Positions 52,299 through 61,217 of a stretch of 64,000 nucleotides of DNA are shown piece by piece. Each line of letters begins with the position of its first letter. The first letter of the stretch is position 1. The DNA comes from Eubacterium sp. (lineage in GTDB: Bacteria; Bacillota; Clostridia; Oscillospirales; Acutalibacteraceae). The notes beneath the pieces are model-generated. The model saw only the letters and a list, made by a program, of their open reading frames with translations. It did no database searches and was not told where the DNA came from. Position numbers and translations under genes: made by a program. The stretch spans positions 1 to 64,000 of the forward strand of contig JAFSTE010000031.1 of the NCBI GenBank assembly GCA_017450645.1. The letters are read 5' to 3'.

Positions 52299-52709
52299 TT
52301 ACTTATTTTTATCAAGATAGCTTTGTAAAATCATTACGGCGGATACGGCGTCAACGGTTTCTTTACGCTTTTTGCCGCGTACGTTGTTGCTTGACAAAAC
52401 GTCGTGCGCCATAACGGTAGTGAGTCTTTCGTCCTCGAACACAATCTCGATATCGCACGCGTTTTTTATCTCGCCGCCGAGGGCTTTACATTCGTCGCAT
52501 CTGTAGCCGTAAGAGCCGTCCATATTACGCGGAAGCCCTATTACAAGCTTTTCAATATTCTCTTTATTAATAAGCTCACAAATCTTAGTAACGAGCTTTG
52601 GACGGTAGCTCTCGTCAATAACGCAGTAAGGCGACGCGAGCATACCGCGAACATCCGATACGGCAATGCCCGTTCGTTTATCGCCGTAATCAACAGACAT
52701 TATTTTCAT
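52299..52709 (-). CDS. ruvX: Putative pre-16S rRNA nuclease / Holliday junction resolvase
   Basis: 136 residues, RNase H-like fold of the YqgF family. Motifs: IMSVDYGDKRTGIAVSD at the N-terminus with the first Asp, KLVIGLPRNMDGSYG, VFEDERLTTV with the Glu, and VDAVSAVMILQSYL with the last Asp. The family trims the 5' end of 16S rRNA. About 40 bases upstream of the protease gene. Confidence 0.95.
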   Translation of the reverse strand: MKIMSVDYGDKRTGIAVSDVRGMLASPYCVIDESYRPKLVTKICELINKENIEKLVIGLPRNMDGSYGYRCDECKALGGEIKNACDIEIVFEDERLTTVMAHDVLSSNNVRGKKRKETVDAVSAVMILQSYLDKNK

Positions 52710-52726
52710 AAATATATCCTTTTTCT

Positions 52727-52763
52727 AAAAGAACGGAAAACCGCTCGGATTTTCCGTTCTAAA
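52727..52763 (-). terminator. PBP1A terminator
   Basis: AGAACGGAAAA ... TTTTCCGTTCT hairpin just after the pbp stop codon, with T-run. Confidence 0.8.
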
Positions 52764-52767
52764 AGTG

Positions 52768-55272
52768 TTATTCGTCTTCCGAGTCATCTGTCGGCTTAGG
52801 CTTAGGAGCTTCGGAGGATTCCGCCTCGCTCTTAGCCTCTGACGAGGACTCAGGCTCCTGAGAGGTTGACTCCTCTTGTGAGGTAGCCTCGGTAGTTTCT
52901 CTCTGCTGAGTTGTTTCTCTCTCGCTGTCGGAAGTAGACTCCTCTTTTTCCGTAGTGGTCTTAGAGGTTGGCGGCGTGTAGCTTGTGTAACCGGGCATAT
53001 TGTCCTTATCGTACCAGCCGTACATACCGCTGTTGTTACAGATTTTACCGTTATTCGGGCTATACTGTCTTTGTACAATGCCCTCGGGAGTTTTAAACTC
53101 GCTCTTGTTTACGCCCTTCTTTTCGTAGATATTGCGCATAACAAGATTCCAGATAGTTCCGCTCGGGTTCGGCGAAAGGTTATAGTAAACCTCTTTAGGT
53201 GTGTCATAGCCGTACCATACGCCGCCGATATACTCGGGCGTACCGCCGATAAACCAACGGTCCTTATCCTCGGTCGTTGTACCCGTTTTACCGAAGCACT
53301 CAATACCGCTAAGCTTATAGTAATAACCCGTACCCTGAGTCATAACAGTCTGAAGGAGCTTATTCATAATACCTGCGGTATCCTCGGAAAGAGCGGACTC
53401 CTTATCATTTTCGGGCTTCTTTTCGATAATAACGTTACCGAGCGAGTCCTCTATCTTATAGTAAGCGTAGCCCTCGTAGTAGTAACCGCCGTTACCGAAC
53501 GCCTGATAAGCGGTAGTCATTTCGAGAGTAGTAACGCCGTTAGTAAGAGAACCCGTAGCCATAGGTGCGTAGTCCTCGTCGAACACATCAAGAGTAGAGA
53601 TGTGGAAACGGCTTGTAATAAAGTCGTAAGAGTACGACGGTCCTATCATATCGAGCGTTCCTGCCGAGATGGTGTTCATCGAGTATGCAAGACCACGCTG
53701 AATAGTAACCATATCGCCCGAATATCCGCCGCCCTCGTTAGTAGGCCATCTCTTACCGTTTTTAAGGGTAAGAAGCGGAGCGTCGCGAACGGGTGTAGAC
53801 CAGTAAATCTTAGTGTCCTTATCCTGAAGGCTCTTTTCGAGCGCAGGACCGTAAACGGAAAGCGGTTTAATAGTAGAACCGGGCTGACGGGTTGACTGCG
53901 AAGCACGGTTGAGAACACGGTTAGCCTTCTTTTTGCCGCAGCCGCCTACAATGCCGAGTATTCTGCCCTTGTAGTCCATAACTACGCAAGCGCCCTGTAC
54001 GGTTTCGTCGGGCATTCTGCGATAGTTTTCGTAAACATCCTCGATAGCTTCCTGAACATCAAAGTCGATAGCGGTGTAAATCTTAAGTCCGCCGCCGTAA
54101 ATCATATCCCTTGCTTTACGCGAGCTGTAGCCCATCTTCTGCAAGTCGGCTATAACCTCGTCAATAACATAATCGGTATAGTAGGAATTAATCTTTTCTT
54201 TCTTCTTTTTACTGCTCTTGGTCTTTTTACCCTTATAGTTCTTAGAGTTGGTGTAAACCATTTTGTATTCAAGAGCTTCGTCGTACTCTGCCTTAGTAAT
54301 AAAGCCGAGCTCATACATCTTACCTAAAATCCAGTTACGCCTCGATACATCGGTATTAGGATTAATCTGGTCGGGATTAAGAAGCGGGTCGTACCTAGAC
54401 GGGTACTGCGTAATAGCCGCAAGGCAGGCACATTCGGCAATATTAAGGTCTTTAACATCCTTGCCGAAATAGGTTTCCGCCGCAGTTCTTACGCCGTAGC
54501 AGCCGTGAGAAAGATAGATAGTATTTACATATGCTTCGATAATTTCGTCCTTAGAATAATGCTTTTCGATATTAAGCGCGGACAAAATCTCGTTAAACTT
54601 ACGAACGATTGTTACATCGTTTTCGTCAGTAAGGTTTTTAATAAGCTGCTGAGTTATGGTCGAGCCGCCCTGTCCGTGGCTGCCCGATACAAGGATTACG
54701 CCGCCGACACGCTTCCAGTCAACGCCGTGGTGCTTTTGGAAACGCTCGTCCTCACAGGCGATAAACGCCTCGGGAAGATACTCCGGCATATCGTCCTTAG
54801 AAAGCCAGATTCTGTTCTCCTCGCCGTGAAGTCTTGTGATTTCAACAAGCTTCTTTTTATTGTTATTCTCATAACCGTAGATAAACGAGGTCTGGTTCTG
54901 GCTGTATTTTTCTTTATCAAGGTCGAACACTGCGTCGCCGTGAATAACGCTGTAAGCGTAAATAGTTACAACCGACGCGCAAACAACGGTGACAACCGCG
55001 ATTACCATAAGGATAAACAAAAGCACCTTGCCGACCTTACCCATAGCGGTTGCTGCGCCGCCCTTTGGCTTTTTAGGCGCGCTCTTGGTCTTGGCTTTAG
55101 CGCTGCTCTTTGCGGCAGAGCGCTTAGACTTAGAGCTGCTCGCCTTGTTAGAGGTAACGTTATACGAGCTGGGCAACTTGTCCTTTTTCTGAGAATCCTT
55201 ATCGTCGTTATAGACCTTTTGGGAGTTATTCATAAAAGATTCAAGTAAATCATCGTAATCTTTAGAAGCCAT
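52768..55272 (-). CDS. Class A penicillin-binding protein (PBP1A type)
   Basis: 834 residues, bifunctional cell-wall synthase. A Lys/Ser-rich cytoplasmic tail of ~95 residues comes first, then one membrane helix (VLLFILMVIAVVTVVCASVV). The GT51 glycosyltransferase follows (ACEDERFQKHHGVDWKRVGG, GGSTITQQLIKN). The transpeptidase has SxxK in RQPGSTIKPLS, SxN in AYSMNTIS and KTG in CFGKTGTTTE. The last ~70 residues are low-complexity Ser/Glu/Thr (TTEKEESTSDSERETTQQRE), likely a wall-spanning tail. Faces outward. Confidence 0.95.
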   Translation of the reverse strand: MASKDYDDLLESFMNNSQKVYNDDKDSQKKDKLPSSYNVTSNKASSSKSKRSAAKSSAKAKTKSAPKKPKGGAATAMGKVGKVLLFILMVIAVVTVVCASVVTIYAYSVIHGDAVFDLDKEKYSQNQTSFIYGYENNNKKKLVEITRLHGEENRIWLSKDDMPEYLPEAFIACEDERFQKHHGVDWKRVGGVILVSGSHGQGGSTITQQLIKNLTDENDVTIVRKFNEILSALNIEKHYSKDEIIEAYVNTIYLSHGCYGVRTAAETYFGKDVKDLNIAECACLAAITQYPSRYDPLLNPDQINPNTDVSRRNWILGKMYELGFITKAEYDEALEYKMVYTNSKNYKGKKTKSSKKKKEKINSYYTDYVIDEVIADLQKMGYSSRKARDMIYGGGLKIYTAIDFDVQEAIEDVYENYRRMPDETVQGACVVMDYKGRILGIVGGCGKKKANRVLNRASQSTRQPGSTIKPLSVYGPALEKSLQDKDTKIYWSTPVRDAPLLTLKNGKRWPTNEGGGYSGDMVTIQRGLAYSMNTISAGTLDMIGPSYSYDFITSRFHISTLDVFDEDYAPMATGSLTNGVTTLEMTTAYQAFGNGGYYYEGYAYYKIEDSLGNVIIEKKPENDKESALSEDTAGIMNKLLQTVMTQGTGYYYKLSGIECFGKTGTTTEDKDRWFIGGTPEYIGGVWYGYDTPKEVYYNLSPNPSGTIWNLVMRNIYEKKGVNKSEFKTPEGIVQRQYSPNNGKICNNSGMYGWYDKDNMPGYTSYTPPTSKTTTEKEESTSDSERETTQQRETTEATSQEESTSQEPESSSEAKSEAESSEAPKPKPTDDSEDE

Positions 55273-55374
55273 AAATTTTCTCCTTAAAAAATATGCTTAT
55301 ATTATAATACACAACAGATTAAAAATAAAGATATTTTTTAATAATTTACAAAATTATAAATATATATTCAAAAC

Positions 55375-56253
55375 TCATTCAAAATTGTTTCTTAGCTTTC
55401 TTGCGCGTTTCTTGTTCATCTCGACAAATCTCGTCTTAACGATAACGTCGTCAAAGGTCTTTTTAGCCCTTATGAACACCCAAAACGATTTGCGGCATCT
55501 CTTGCACCTTACAGCGCCCTTAAACGCCTTGTTTTGCATAACAAATTTATCGCCGACCTTAAGCTTTTTGCCGCAGTCGGGACATTTAATCTGATACTCA
55601 TAGACATTAAACTCGTCGCTCTCGGGCTCGGTGATGTAGTACGGCTTAAACAAAAGCCTGTCAAAAAAGGTTATGTCGCAGTCGTTGATAAAGCCGCTCA
55701 GCTTGTTTTTATCGTAAACCTTGCTAAAGCAGCTCGCCGTAACATAGCAGTCAGCAAGCGCTCTGTGCAGCTTTTCGGTATCGACCTCAACGCCGAACTC
55801 CTCGGCGCATTTTGCAAGCGCAATCTGATTATTGTTTTCGCTCTCAACAAAGGACATACAGTATTTTTGTACATCGCAGTATTTACGCATAAAGTCAACC
55901 CTGCAGCTGCCGTTGTACATAAGGAAGTTAGAAGAAAGCACATACAAGTCGGAATTACTCCAGCTCATAAACACATTACCTTCCCCGCTCGACCAGCTTG
56001 CGAAGTCCGCAAAAGCGTCGACAAACGGAATACCGTTTTCCTTAAGCTCCTCGTTAGTAATGCCAGTAAGGCGCTTACATCGTGAGGACAGCTTCTTAGT
56101 AAGCGCAGGCGTAATCATCTGCTTAAAAGTGTCTACTATATTTAATTTTTCATCAAGCTTAACAGCGCCGATTTCGATAATCTCGTTCATAAAGCGCTGC
56201 GCTGAGTGGCTGTAAGCGTTGTTCCACTCAAAATCAAAAATAATATAGTACAA
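55375..56253 (-). CDS. DEDDh-type 3'-5' exonuclease with zinc ribbon
   Basis: 292 residues. The DnaQ-like exonuclease core has FDFEWN (D and E), a middle Asp in MSWSNSD, and HRALADCYVTA (H and D of DEDDh). The C-terminus adds a zinc-ribbon-like part, CPDCGKKLKVGDKF ... CKRCRKSFW. Best start: TTG at 56253 behind TTGGAG, which gives MYYIIFDFEWN at the true N-terminus; the frame runs on upstream through the secG terminator without a ribosome site. Target (RNA or DNA) unknown. Confidence 0.85.
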   Translation of the reverse strand: MYYIIFDFEWNNAYSHSAQRFMNEIIEIGAVKLDEKLNIVDTFKQMITPALTKKLSSRCKRLTGITNEELKENGIPFVDAFADFASWSSGEGNVFMSWSNSDLYVLSSNFLMYNGSCRVDFMRKYCDVQKYCMSFVESENNNQIALAKCAEEFGVEVDTEKLHRALADCYVTASCFSKVYDKNKLSGFINDCDITFFDRLLFKPYYITEPESDEFNVYEYQIKCPDCGKKLKVGDKFVMQNKAFKGAVRCKRCRKSFWVFIRAKKTFDDVIVKTRFVEMNKKRARKLRNNFE

Positions 56254-56261
56254 TTTATAAC

Positions 56262-56302
56262 TCCAAATAAAAATAGCCTTGCAACTGCATAAATTGCAAG
56301 GC
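56262..56302 (-). terminator. secG terminator
   Basis: GCCTTGCAA/TTGCAAGGC hairpin followed by TATTTTTATTT on the minus strand. Confidence 0.85.
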
Positions 56303-56313
56303 GTCAAATTAGA

Positions 56314-56565
56314 TTAAACAAAAAGGAATACAAGGAATGCAGCAAGAACAATTACAAAGAATAAACCGATTAACCATTTTGTAAGTCTTTCGAGCTTACC
56401 CTCGATTGTTCTACCCTTAGACCTGTTATTGTCAACTGCGTTTGCACCGCCGGTGATTGCGCCCGAAAGGTTCTGTGAACGACCCTCCTGCATAAGTACA
56501 ACAACGGTGATAACGATTGAAGCGACAATAAGTACTCCGCCAAACACATAATGATACCAAAGCAT
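56314..56565 (-). CDS. secG: Preprotein translocase subunit SecG
   Basis: 83 residues with two membrane helices (YVFGGVLIVASIVITVVVLM, WLIGLFFVIVLAAFLVFLFV) and the connecting QEGRSQNLSGAITGGA signature. Part of SecYEG. ATG preceded by CGGAGG. Confidence 0.95.
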   Translation of the reverse strand: MLWYHYVFGGVLIVASIVITVVVLMQEGRSQNLSGAITGGANAVDNNRSKGRTIEGKLERLTKWLIGLFFVIVLAAFLVFLFV

Positions 56566-56662
56566 AATAATTCCTCCGTATATTTAAAAGTAGATTATTT
56601 CAATTTTTACGCCCGTTAATTATAACACAATGCATTTGAATATGCAAGCCTTTTTTTATTTT

Positions 56663-58900
56663 TTAAAATGTAAGTTGTGCAGAGTTGTCCGCAGGACCGG
56701 GAACTGCACCTGCAGCGGGCAGATTTTTAGTGCGGAAACGCCACTCTTTCTCGAATTCGCCCTCCTGATAATGATGCATGGATTCGAGTTTATGATTTTT
56801 CTTTTGAGTCATAACAGAAACGCCGATAGTATCCTTAGTAGTTTTAGAGGTAATAGCGCCCGTATTAAGCAGCAGCATCCTGCCGTTAGTTGAACACAAA
56901 ACAAGCTCGGTGTCCTCGGGGATATACTCAATAGCCGCAAGCGGCACCTTAGCCGAGTACGCCTTAAGAAGCTTTTTACGGTTAGTTTTAGTCTGATACG
57001 AAGCGATGTCGACCTTTGCAACCTTACCGTTTTCAAAGGCAAAAATCATATAGCCCTTGTACTCTTTAATAACGCAGATGTAAATAGTCTTTTCGCCGGG
57101 CTCCATCTCAAGCTTAGTGGCAACGAAGGTGCCGAGCTGAGAAGCCTTAGAGTCAGCAAAGTCGTCAACCTTAGCCTTATAGACCTGCGCCCTGTCGGTA
57201 AACACAAGAAGCTCGTCCTTGTTAGAGCACTCATAGACGCGCTCGATAACATCGCCCTCTTTTACCTTTTGTTCACCCGACATACGCAGATTAGCGGTAC
57301 GGATTTTATTGAGGTAGCCCTCTTTAGAGATAAAGAGCGTAACGGGATAATCGGGCACTTCGGGCTCGGAAGCTGTATCGAATTCCTCAATCTCATAGAG
57401 TATCTGAGTCTTTCTCTCGCCCGCGTACTTAGCGGAAACAGCTTCAAGCTCTTTAACGATAATCTTTTTAAGCTTATTCCTGCTTGCAAGAATACCCTCG
57501 AGCTCGGCAATCTCTTTAATAAGATTTTCGATATCCTTAGTGCGCTTTAAAATATACTCTCTGTTTAGGTGGCGCAGCTTAATCTCAGCCACGAATTCTG
57601 CCTGCACCTTGTCGATACCAAAGCCAATCATAAGGTTAGGTACAACATCAGCCTCGGCGTCTGTCTCGCGGATAATCTTAATCGCCTTGTCGATATCAAG
57701 GAGTATCTTTTCAAGACCCTGCAAAAGGTGCAGTCTTTCGGCTTTCTTATCGAGTGTAAACTGAGTTCTGCGCCTTACGCACTCAAGACGGAATTTAATC
57801 CACTCGCCGAGTATTTCGCCGACACCCATAACCTTAGGATTACCGCCGATAAGCACATTAAAGTTACAGGAGAAGGTATCCTCGAGCGGTGTCATTTTAT
57901 AAAGCTTCGCCATAAGCTTGTCGGGGTCTGTACCGCGCTTTAAATCAAGCGTGATGCGCAAGCCTTTAAGGTCGGTTTCGTCGCGTATGTCGCTGAGTTC
58001 CTTAACCTTGTTGCCCTTAACAAGCTCGACTATTTTATCAATAATCGCTTCCGATGTGGTGGTCGGCGGGATTTCGGTTATGTCGATACAGTTATACTTT
58101 TTATCGTAGGTGTACTTGGAACGCACCTTAACAGAGCCCCTGCCCGTTGAGTAAATGCGCTCGAGCTCCTCTTTGTTATAAATAACATATCCTCCGCCTA
58201 CAAAATCGGGTGCAAGGAGTGTCTCGCTGATTTCGTGGTCGGGGTTTTTAATTAGTGAAATCGTTGTGTCACAAAGCTCTTTAAGGTTAAAGGAAGCGAT
58301 TGACGACGCCATACCTACCGCGATACCCGTTGTGACATTACATAGAATTGACGGGAAGGTTACGGGCAGAAGCACCGGCTCCTTCATAGTGTTGTCGTAG
58401 TTATCTACAAAGTCAACGGTGTTTTTGTTGATGTCCTCAAACAGCTCTTTTGAAATAGGCGCAAGCTTAGCTTCGGTATAACGGGAAGCCGCGTACATCA
58501 TATTCTTAGAATACGCCTTACCGAAGTTACCCTTAGACTCAACATAGGGGTACAAAAGGCTCTCGTTACCGCGCGAGAGTCTTATCATAGTTTCGTAAAT
58601 AGAAGCGTCGCCGTGCGGGTTAAGCTGCATAGTACGACCTACGATATTAGCGCTCTTAATTGTGCCTCCGCTGAGAAGCCCCATATTATACATAGTGTAT
58701 AAAAGCTTACGGTGCGAGGGCTTAAAGCCGTCAATCTCGGGGATAGCACGCGAGATAATTACGCTCATAGCGTACGGCATAAAGTTCTCTTTAAGCGTTT
58801 CAACAATGCGCTCGTCCTTTACGGTACCCGCGCCCTGAATGTGAACATTATCCGCCAAAGGCTGATTTACTTCTTCGACTTCTTTTTTTCTTCTTGCCAT
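56663..58900 (-). CDS. DNA topoisomerase IV / gyrase-like subunit A (ParC type)
   Basis: 745 residues. The breakage-reunion domain has the catalytic Tyr in AASRYTEAKLAP, the quinolone region NPHGDASIYETMIRL, and GNFGKAYSKN. A short beta-pinwheel C-terminus lacks a clear GyrA box, favouring decatenation over supercoiling. It follows its B subunit by 12 bases. The IVGRTMQLNPHG spacing differs from the standard GyrA/ParC text, so it belongs to a divergent Clostridial clade; I do not assign a symbol. Confidence 0.88.
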   Translation of the reverse strand: MARRKKEVEEVNQPLADNVHIQGAGTVKDERIVETLKENFMPYAMSVIISRAIPEIDGFKPSHRKLLYTMYNMGLLSGGTIKSANIVGRTMQLNPHGDASIYETMIRLSRGNESLLYPYVESKGNFGKAYSKNMMYAASRYTEAKLAPISKELFEDINKNTVDFVDNYDNTMKEPVLLPVTFPSILCNVTTGIAVGMASSIASFNLKELCDTTISLIKNPDHEISETLLAPDFVGGGYVIYNKEELERIYSTGRGSVKVRSKYTYDKKYNCIDITEIPPTTTSEAIIDKIVELVKGNKVKELSDIRDETDLKGLRITLDLKRGTDPDKLMAKLYKMTPLEDTFSCNFNVLIGGNPKVMGVGEILGEWIKFRLECVRRRTQFTLDKKAERLHLLQGLEKILLDIDKAIKIIRETDAEADVVPNLMIGFGIDKVQAEFVAEIKLRHLNREYILKRTKDIENLIKEIAELEGILASRNKLKKIIVKELEAVSAKYAGERKTQILYEIEEFDTASEPEVPDYPVTLFISKEGYLNKIRTANLRMSGEQKVKEGDVIERVYECSNKDELLVFTDRAQVYKAKVDDFADSKASQLGTFVATKLEMEPGEKTIYICVIKEYKGYMIFAFENGKVAKVDIASYQTKTNRKKLLKAYSAKVPLAAIEYIPEDTELVLCSTNGRMLLLNTGAITSKTTKDTIGVSVMTQKKNHKLESMHHYQEGEFEKEWRFRTKNLPAAGAVPGPADNSAQLTF

Positions 58901-58912
58901 AATCAGCCCTCC

Positions 58913-60895
58913 TTACGAAATATCTGCGGCATCAAGATAAAGATGTCCGTAGTTAGAAATATAATCGCGTCTCATTTCAAGGTTGTCGCCGAGAAGCAGG
59001 TCGAACATTTCGGCAGTAGCTTCTGCGTCGGACGGCGTAACCTTAATAAGCCTTCTTGTAGCGGGGTTCATAGTGGTAAGGCTCATCATCTCAGCCTCAT
59101 TCTCACCAAGTCCCTTAGAGCGCTGTACGGTGTACTTTTTGTCGCCGATTTCCTGACGGATTTCCTCCATCTCGACCTCGTTATAAGCAAAGTAGGTTTC
59201 GTCCTTACAGTGCACCTCGTAAAGCGGTGACTCGGCGATATAAACCTTACCCTCCTCGATAAGCCTTGGCATAAGGCGGTAAATCATTGTAAGAATTAGC
59301 GACCTGATGTGGAAGCCGTCAACATCGGCATCGGTACAAATCATAATCTTGTTCCAGCGAAGCGCGTCCATATCAAAGAGTGACACATCCTTAGCCGCCT
59401 TGCTCTTAACCTCAACTCCGCAGCCGAGCACCTTAATTAAGTCGGTGATAATCTCACTCTTAAAAATCTTATCATAGTCGGACTTAAGGCAGTTAAGGAT
59501 TTTACCTCTGACGGGCATAAGCGCCTGGAAGTTTGCGTCCCTCGCCTGCTTACATGCACCGAGCGCTGAGTCACCCTCTACGATAAAGATTTCTCTCTCG
59601 CTGACATCCTTTGAACGACAGTCAACAAACTTCTGAATACGGTTAGTCATATCGACCTTGGACTGAAGCGTTGACTTAAGGTTTTTACGGGTTTTCTCCG
59701 CCTTAATGCGCGAGCGCATATTAATAAGCATCTGCTGTGCAATCTTATCCGCGTCAATCTTGTTTTCTATAAAGTATACCTCAAGCTGCTTGCGGAAAAA
59801 GTCGGTCATAGCTTCCTGAATGAACTTATTTGTAATCGCCTTTTTGGTCTGGTTTTCGTATGAAGTCTGGGTAGAAAAGCTCGAAACTACGAATATAGCG
59901 CACTCCTCGACATCCTGCGCGTTAATAGGCGAATCGGTCTTGTTGAACTTATTGTTCGCCTTCATATAAGCGTTAATCTGATTTACAAACGCACTTTTAA
60001 ACGCCTTCTCGGGCGCGCCGCCGTACTCAAGAAAGCTCGAGTTGTGATAGTATTCCTTAGCCTGCGTCTTTTGTGAAAAAGCAAGCGCAGCCTTAATCTT
60101 AAGCTTATAGGTGTCTAAATCCTCTCTGTCCTTACCGTAGCGCTCGCACTCCCAGTACTGCGGAGTGGTAAACGCCGTTTCGCCCGCGAGCTCCTTAACA
60201 TAGTCCTGAATACCGTTTTCGTAGCAGTATTCTGTTGTTTCAAACTGAGATGCGGTGAGCTGATTTTTAAATATAAACTTAATTCCGTCGTTTACAATAG
60301 CCTGGCGCTTCATAGTGCGCTTAAAGTACTCGGCGGACACATTAATATCGGTAAATACCTTAAGGTCGGGCTTCCACTTTATTTTTGTACCCGTATCCCC
60401 TTTTCTGCCGTAAGGCTCTTTAGTAAGACCGCCTACATTTTCGCCCCTTTCAAAATGGAGCGAATACTTAAAGCCGTCGCGCTTAATCTCAGCGTCCATA
60501 TACTCGCTTGCAAACTGCGTAGCGCAGAGTCCGAGACCGTTTAAGCCGAGCGAATACTGATAGTTAGACGCGTTATTGTTATCGTACTTACCGCCCGCGT
60601 AAAGCGTGCAGAATAAGAGGACCCAGTTATACTCGTCCTCGCTCTTATTATATTCAACGGGAATACCTCTGCCGAAGTCCTGCACCTCAACAGAGCCGTC
60701 TAAAAATTTAGTAACAACGATTTTACTGCCGTGTCCCTCGCGAGCCTCGTCGATAGAGTTACTCATAATCTCAAATATAGAGTGCTCGCAGCCCTCGATA
60801 CCGTCAGAGCCGAATATTACAGCCGGACGAAGGCGCACCTGGTCGGCGCCCTTTAGGGACTTAATACTGTCGTTACCGTAAGCCTTTTTTGCCAT
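58913..60895 (-). CDS. DNA topoisomerase IV / gyrase-like subunit B (ParE type)
   Basis: 660 residues. The GHKL ATPase has IMSNSIDEAREG, QDFGRGIPVEYN and a modified lid (YSLGLNGLGLCATQ instead of SGGLHGVG). The QTK loop is YENQTKKAI. The TOPRIM part has FIVEGDSALGACKQARD (plain type: EGDSAxG), QALMPVRGKILN and CTDADVDGFHI. Function with its A subunit: ATP-driven passage of one duplex through another. ATG preceded by GGAGG. Confidence 0.9.
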   Translation of the reverse strand: MAKKAYGNDSIKSLKGADQVRLRPAVIFGSDGIEGCEHSIFEIMSNSIDEAREGHGSKIVVTKFLDGSVEVQDFGRGIPVEYNKSEDEYNWVLLFCTLYAGGKYDNNNASNYQYSLGLNGLGLCATQFASEYMDAEIKRDGFKYSLHFERGENVGGLTKEPYGRKGDTGTKIKWKPDLKVFTDINVSAEYFKRTMKRQAIVNDGIKFIFKNQLTASQFETTEYCYENGIQDYVKELAGETAFTTPQYWECERYGKDREDLDTYKLKIKAALAFSQKTQAKEYYHNSSFLEYGGAPEKAFKSAFVNQINAYMKANNKFNKTDSPINAQDVEECAIFVVSSFSTQTSYENQTKKAITNKFIQEAMTDFFRKQLEVYFIENKIDADKIAQQMLINMRSRIKAEKTRKNLKSTLQSKVDMTNRIQKFVDCRSKDVSEREIFIVEGDSALGACKQARDANFQALMPVRGKILNCLKSDYDKIFKSEIITDLIKVLGCGVEVKSKAAKDVSLFDMDALRWNKIMICTDADVDGFHIRSLILTMIYRLMPRLIEEGKVYIAESPLYEVHCKDETYFAYNEVEMEEIRQEIGDKKYTVQRSKGLGENEAEMMSLTTMNPATRRLIKVTPSDAEATAEMFDLLLGDNLEMRRDYISNYGHLYLDAADIS

Positions 60896-60981
60896 AATTT
60901 ACCTCCATAAGAAGTGTACATACAGTGTTAATTATACTATATATAGTATAAAATTGTCAAGTAAGATTATTTCATTTAAAT

Positions 60982-61018
60982 AAAAAAAATCCCCGATTAC
61001 CTAAGTAATCAGGGATTG
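60982..61018 (-). terminator. Intrinsic terminator
   Basis: AATCCCTGATTAC/GTAATCGGGGATT hairpin followed by eight T on the minus strand, 11 bases after the small peptide gene. Confidence 0.88.
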
Positions 61019-61028
61019 TAGCTTAATT

Positions 61029-61160
61029 TTAGCCGTTACCGCCTACATTTTCTTCCGTTCCTGCATTTTCAAGACCGTCGCCGTTGCTGGGGTCGGTAAA
61101 AACAGGTACCGGGTCGTAGTAGTTAACATTAACTTCGGGAGTAATATATTCTTCTTTCAT
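61029..61160 (-). CDS. 43-residue Y-x-x-P-E peptide, possible RiPP-like precursor
   Basis: The ATG at 61160 has GGAGG eight bases upstream and its own consensus promoter (TTGATT-17-TATAAT). The product begins MKEEYITPEVNV, continues with Asp/Pro/Tyr-rich sequence (YYDPVPVFTDPSNGDG) and ends in Gly/Asn/Glu (ENAGTEENVGGNG). It has no signal peptide and no Cys. The YxxPE N-terminus and the position after a secreted protein gene match the peptide at 1263-1412. Function unknown; confidence refers to its being a real gene. Confidence 0.7.
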   Translation of the reverse strand: MKEEYITPEVNVNYYDPVPVFTDPSNGDGLENAGTEENVGGNG

Positions 61161-61184
61161 TTACATAACCTCCATATCAAGATT

Positions 61185-61213
61185 ATTATAAATCATTTTC
61201 GCTAAAAAATCAA
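61185..61213 (-). promoter_or_regulatory. Promoter of the 43-residue peptide gene
   Basis: TTGATT (61213-61208), 17-base spacer, TATAAT (61190-61185) on the minus strand. The expected transcript start is only about 15-20 bases before the start codon. Confidence 0.75.
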
Positions 61214-61217
61214 CATA

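Noticed and set aside
54505-55248. 247-codon frame opposite the PBP gene
   Set aside because: Antisense shadow, low-complexity hydrophobic/basic composition produced by the Lys/Ser-rich PBP tail.
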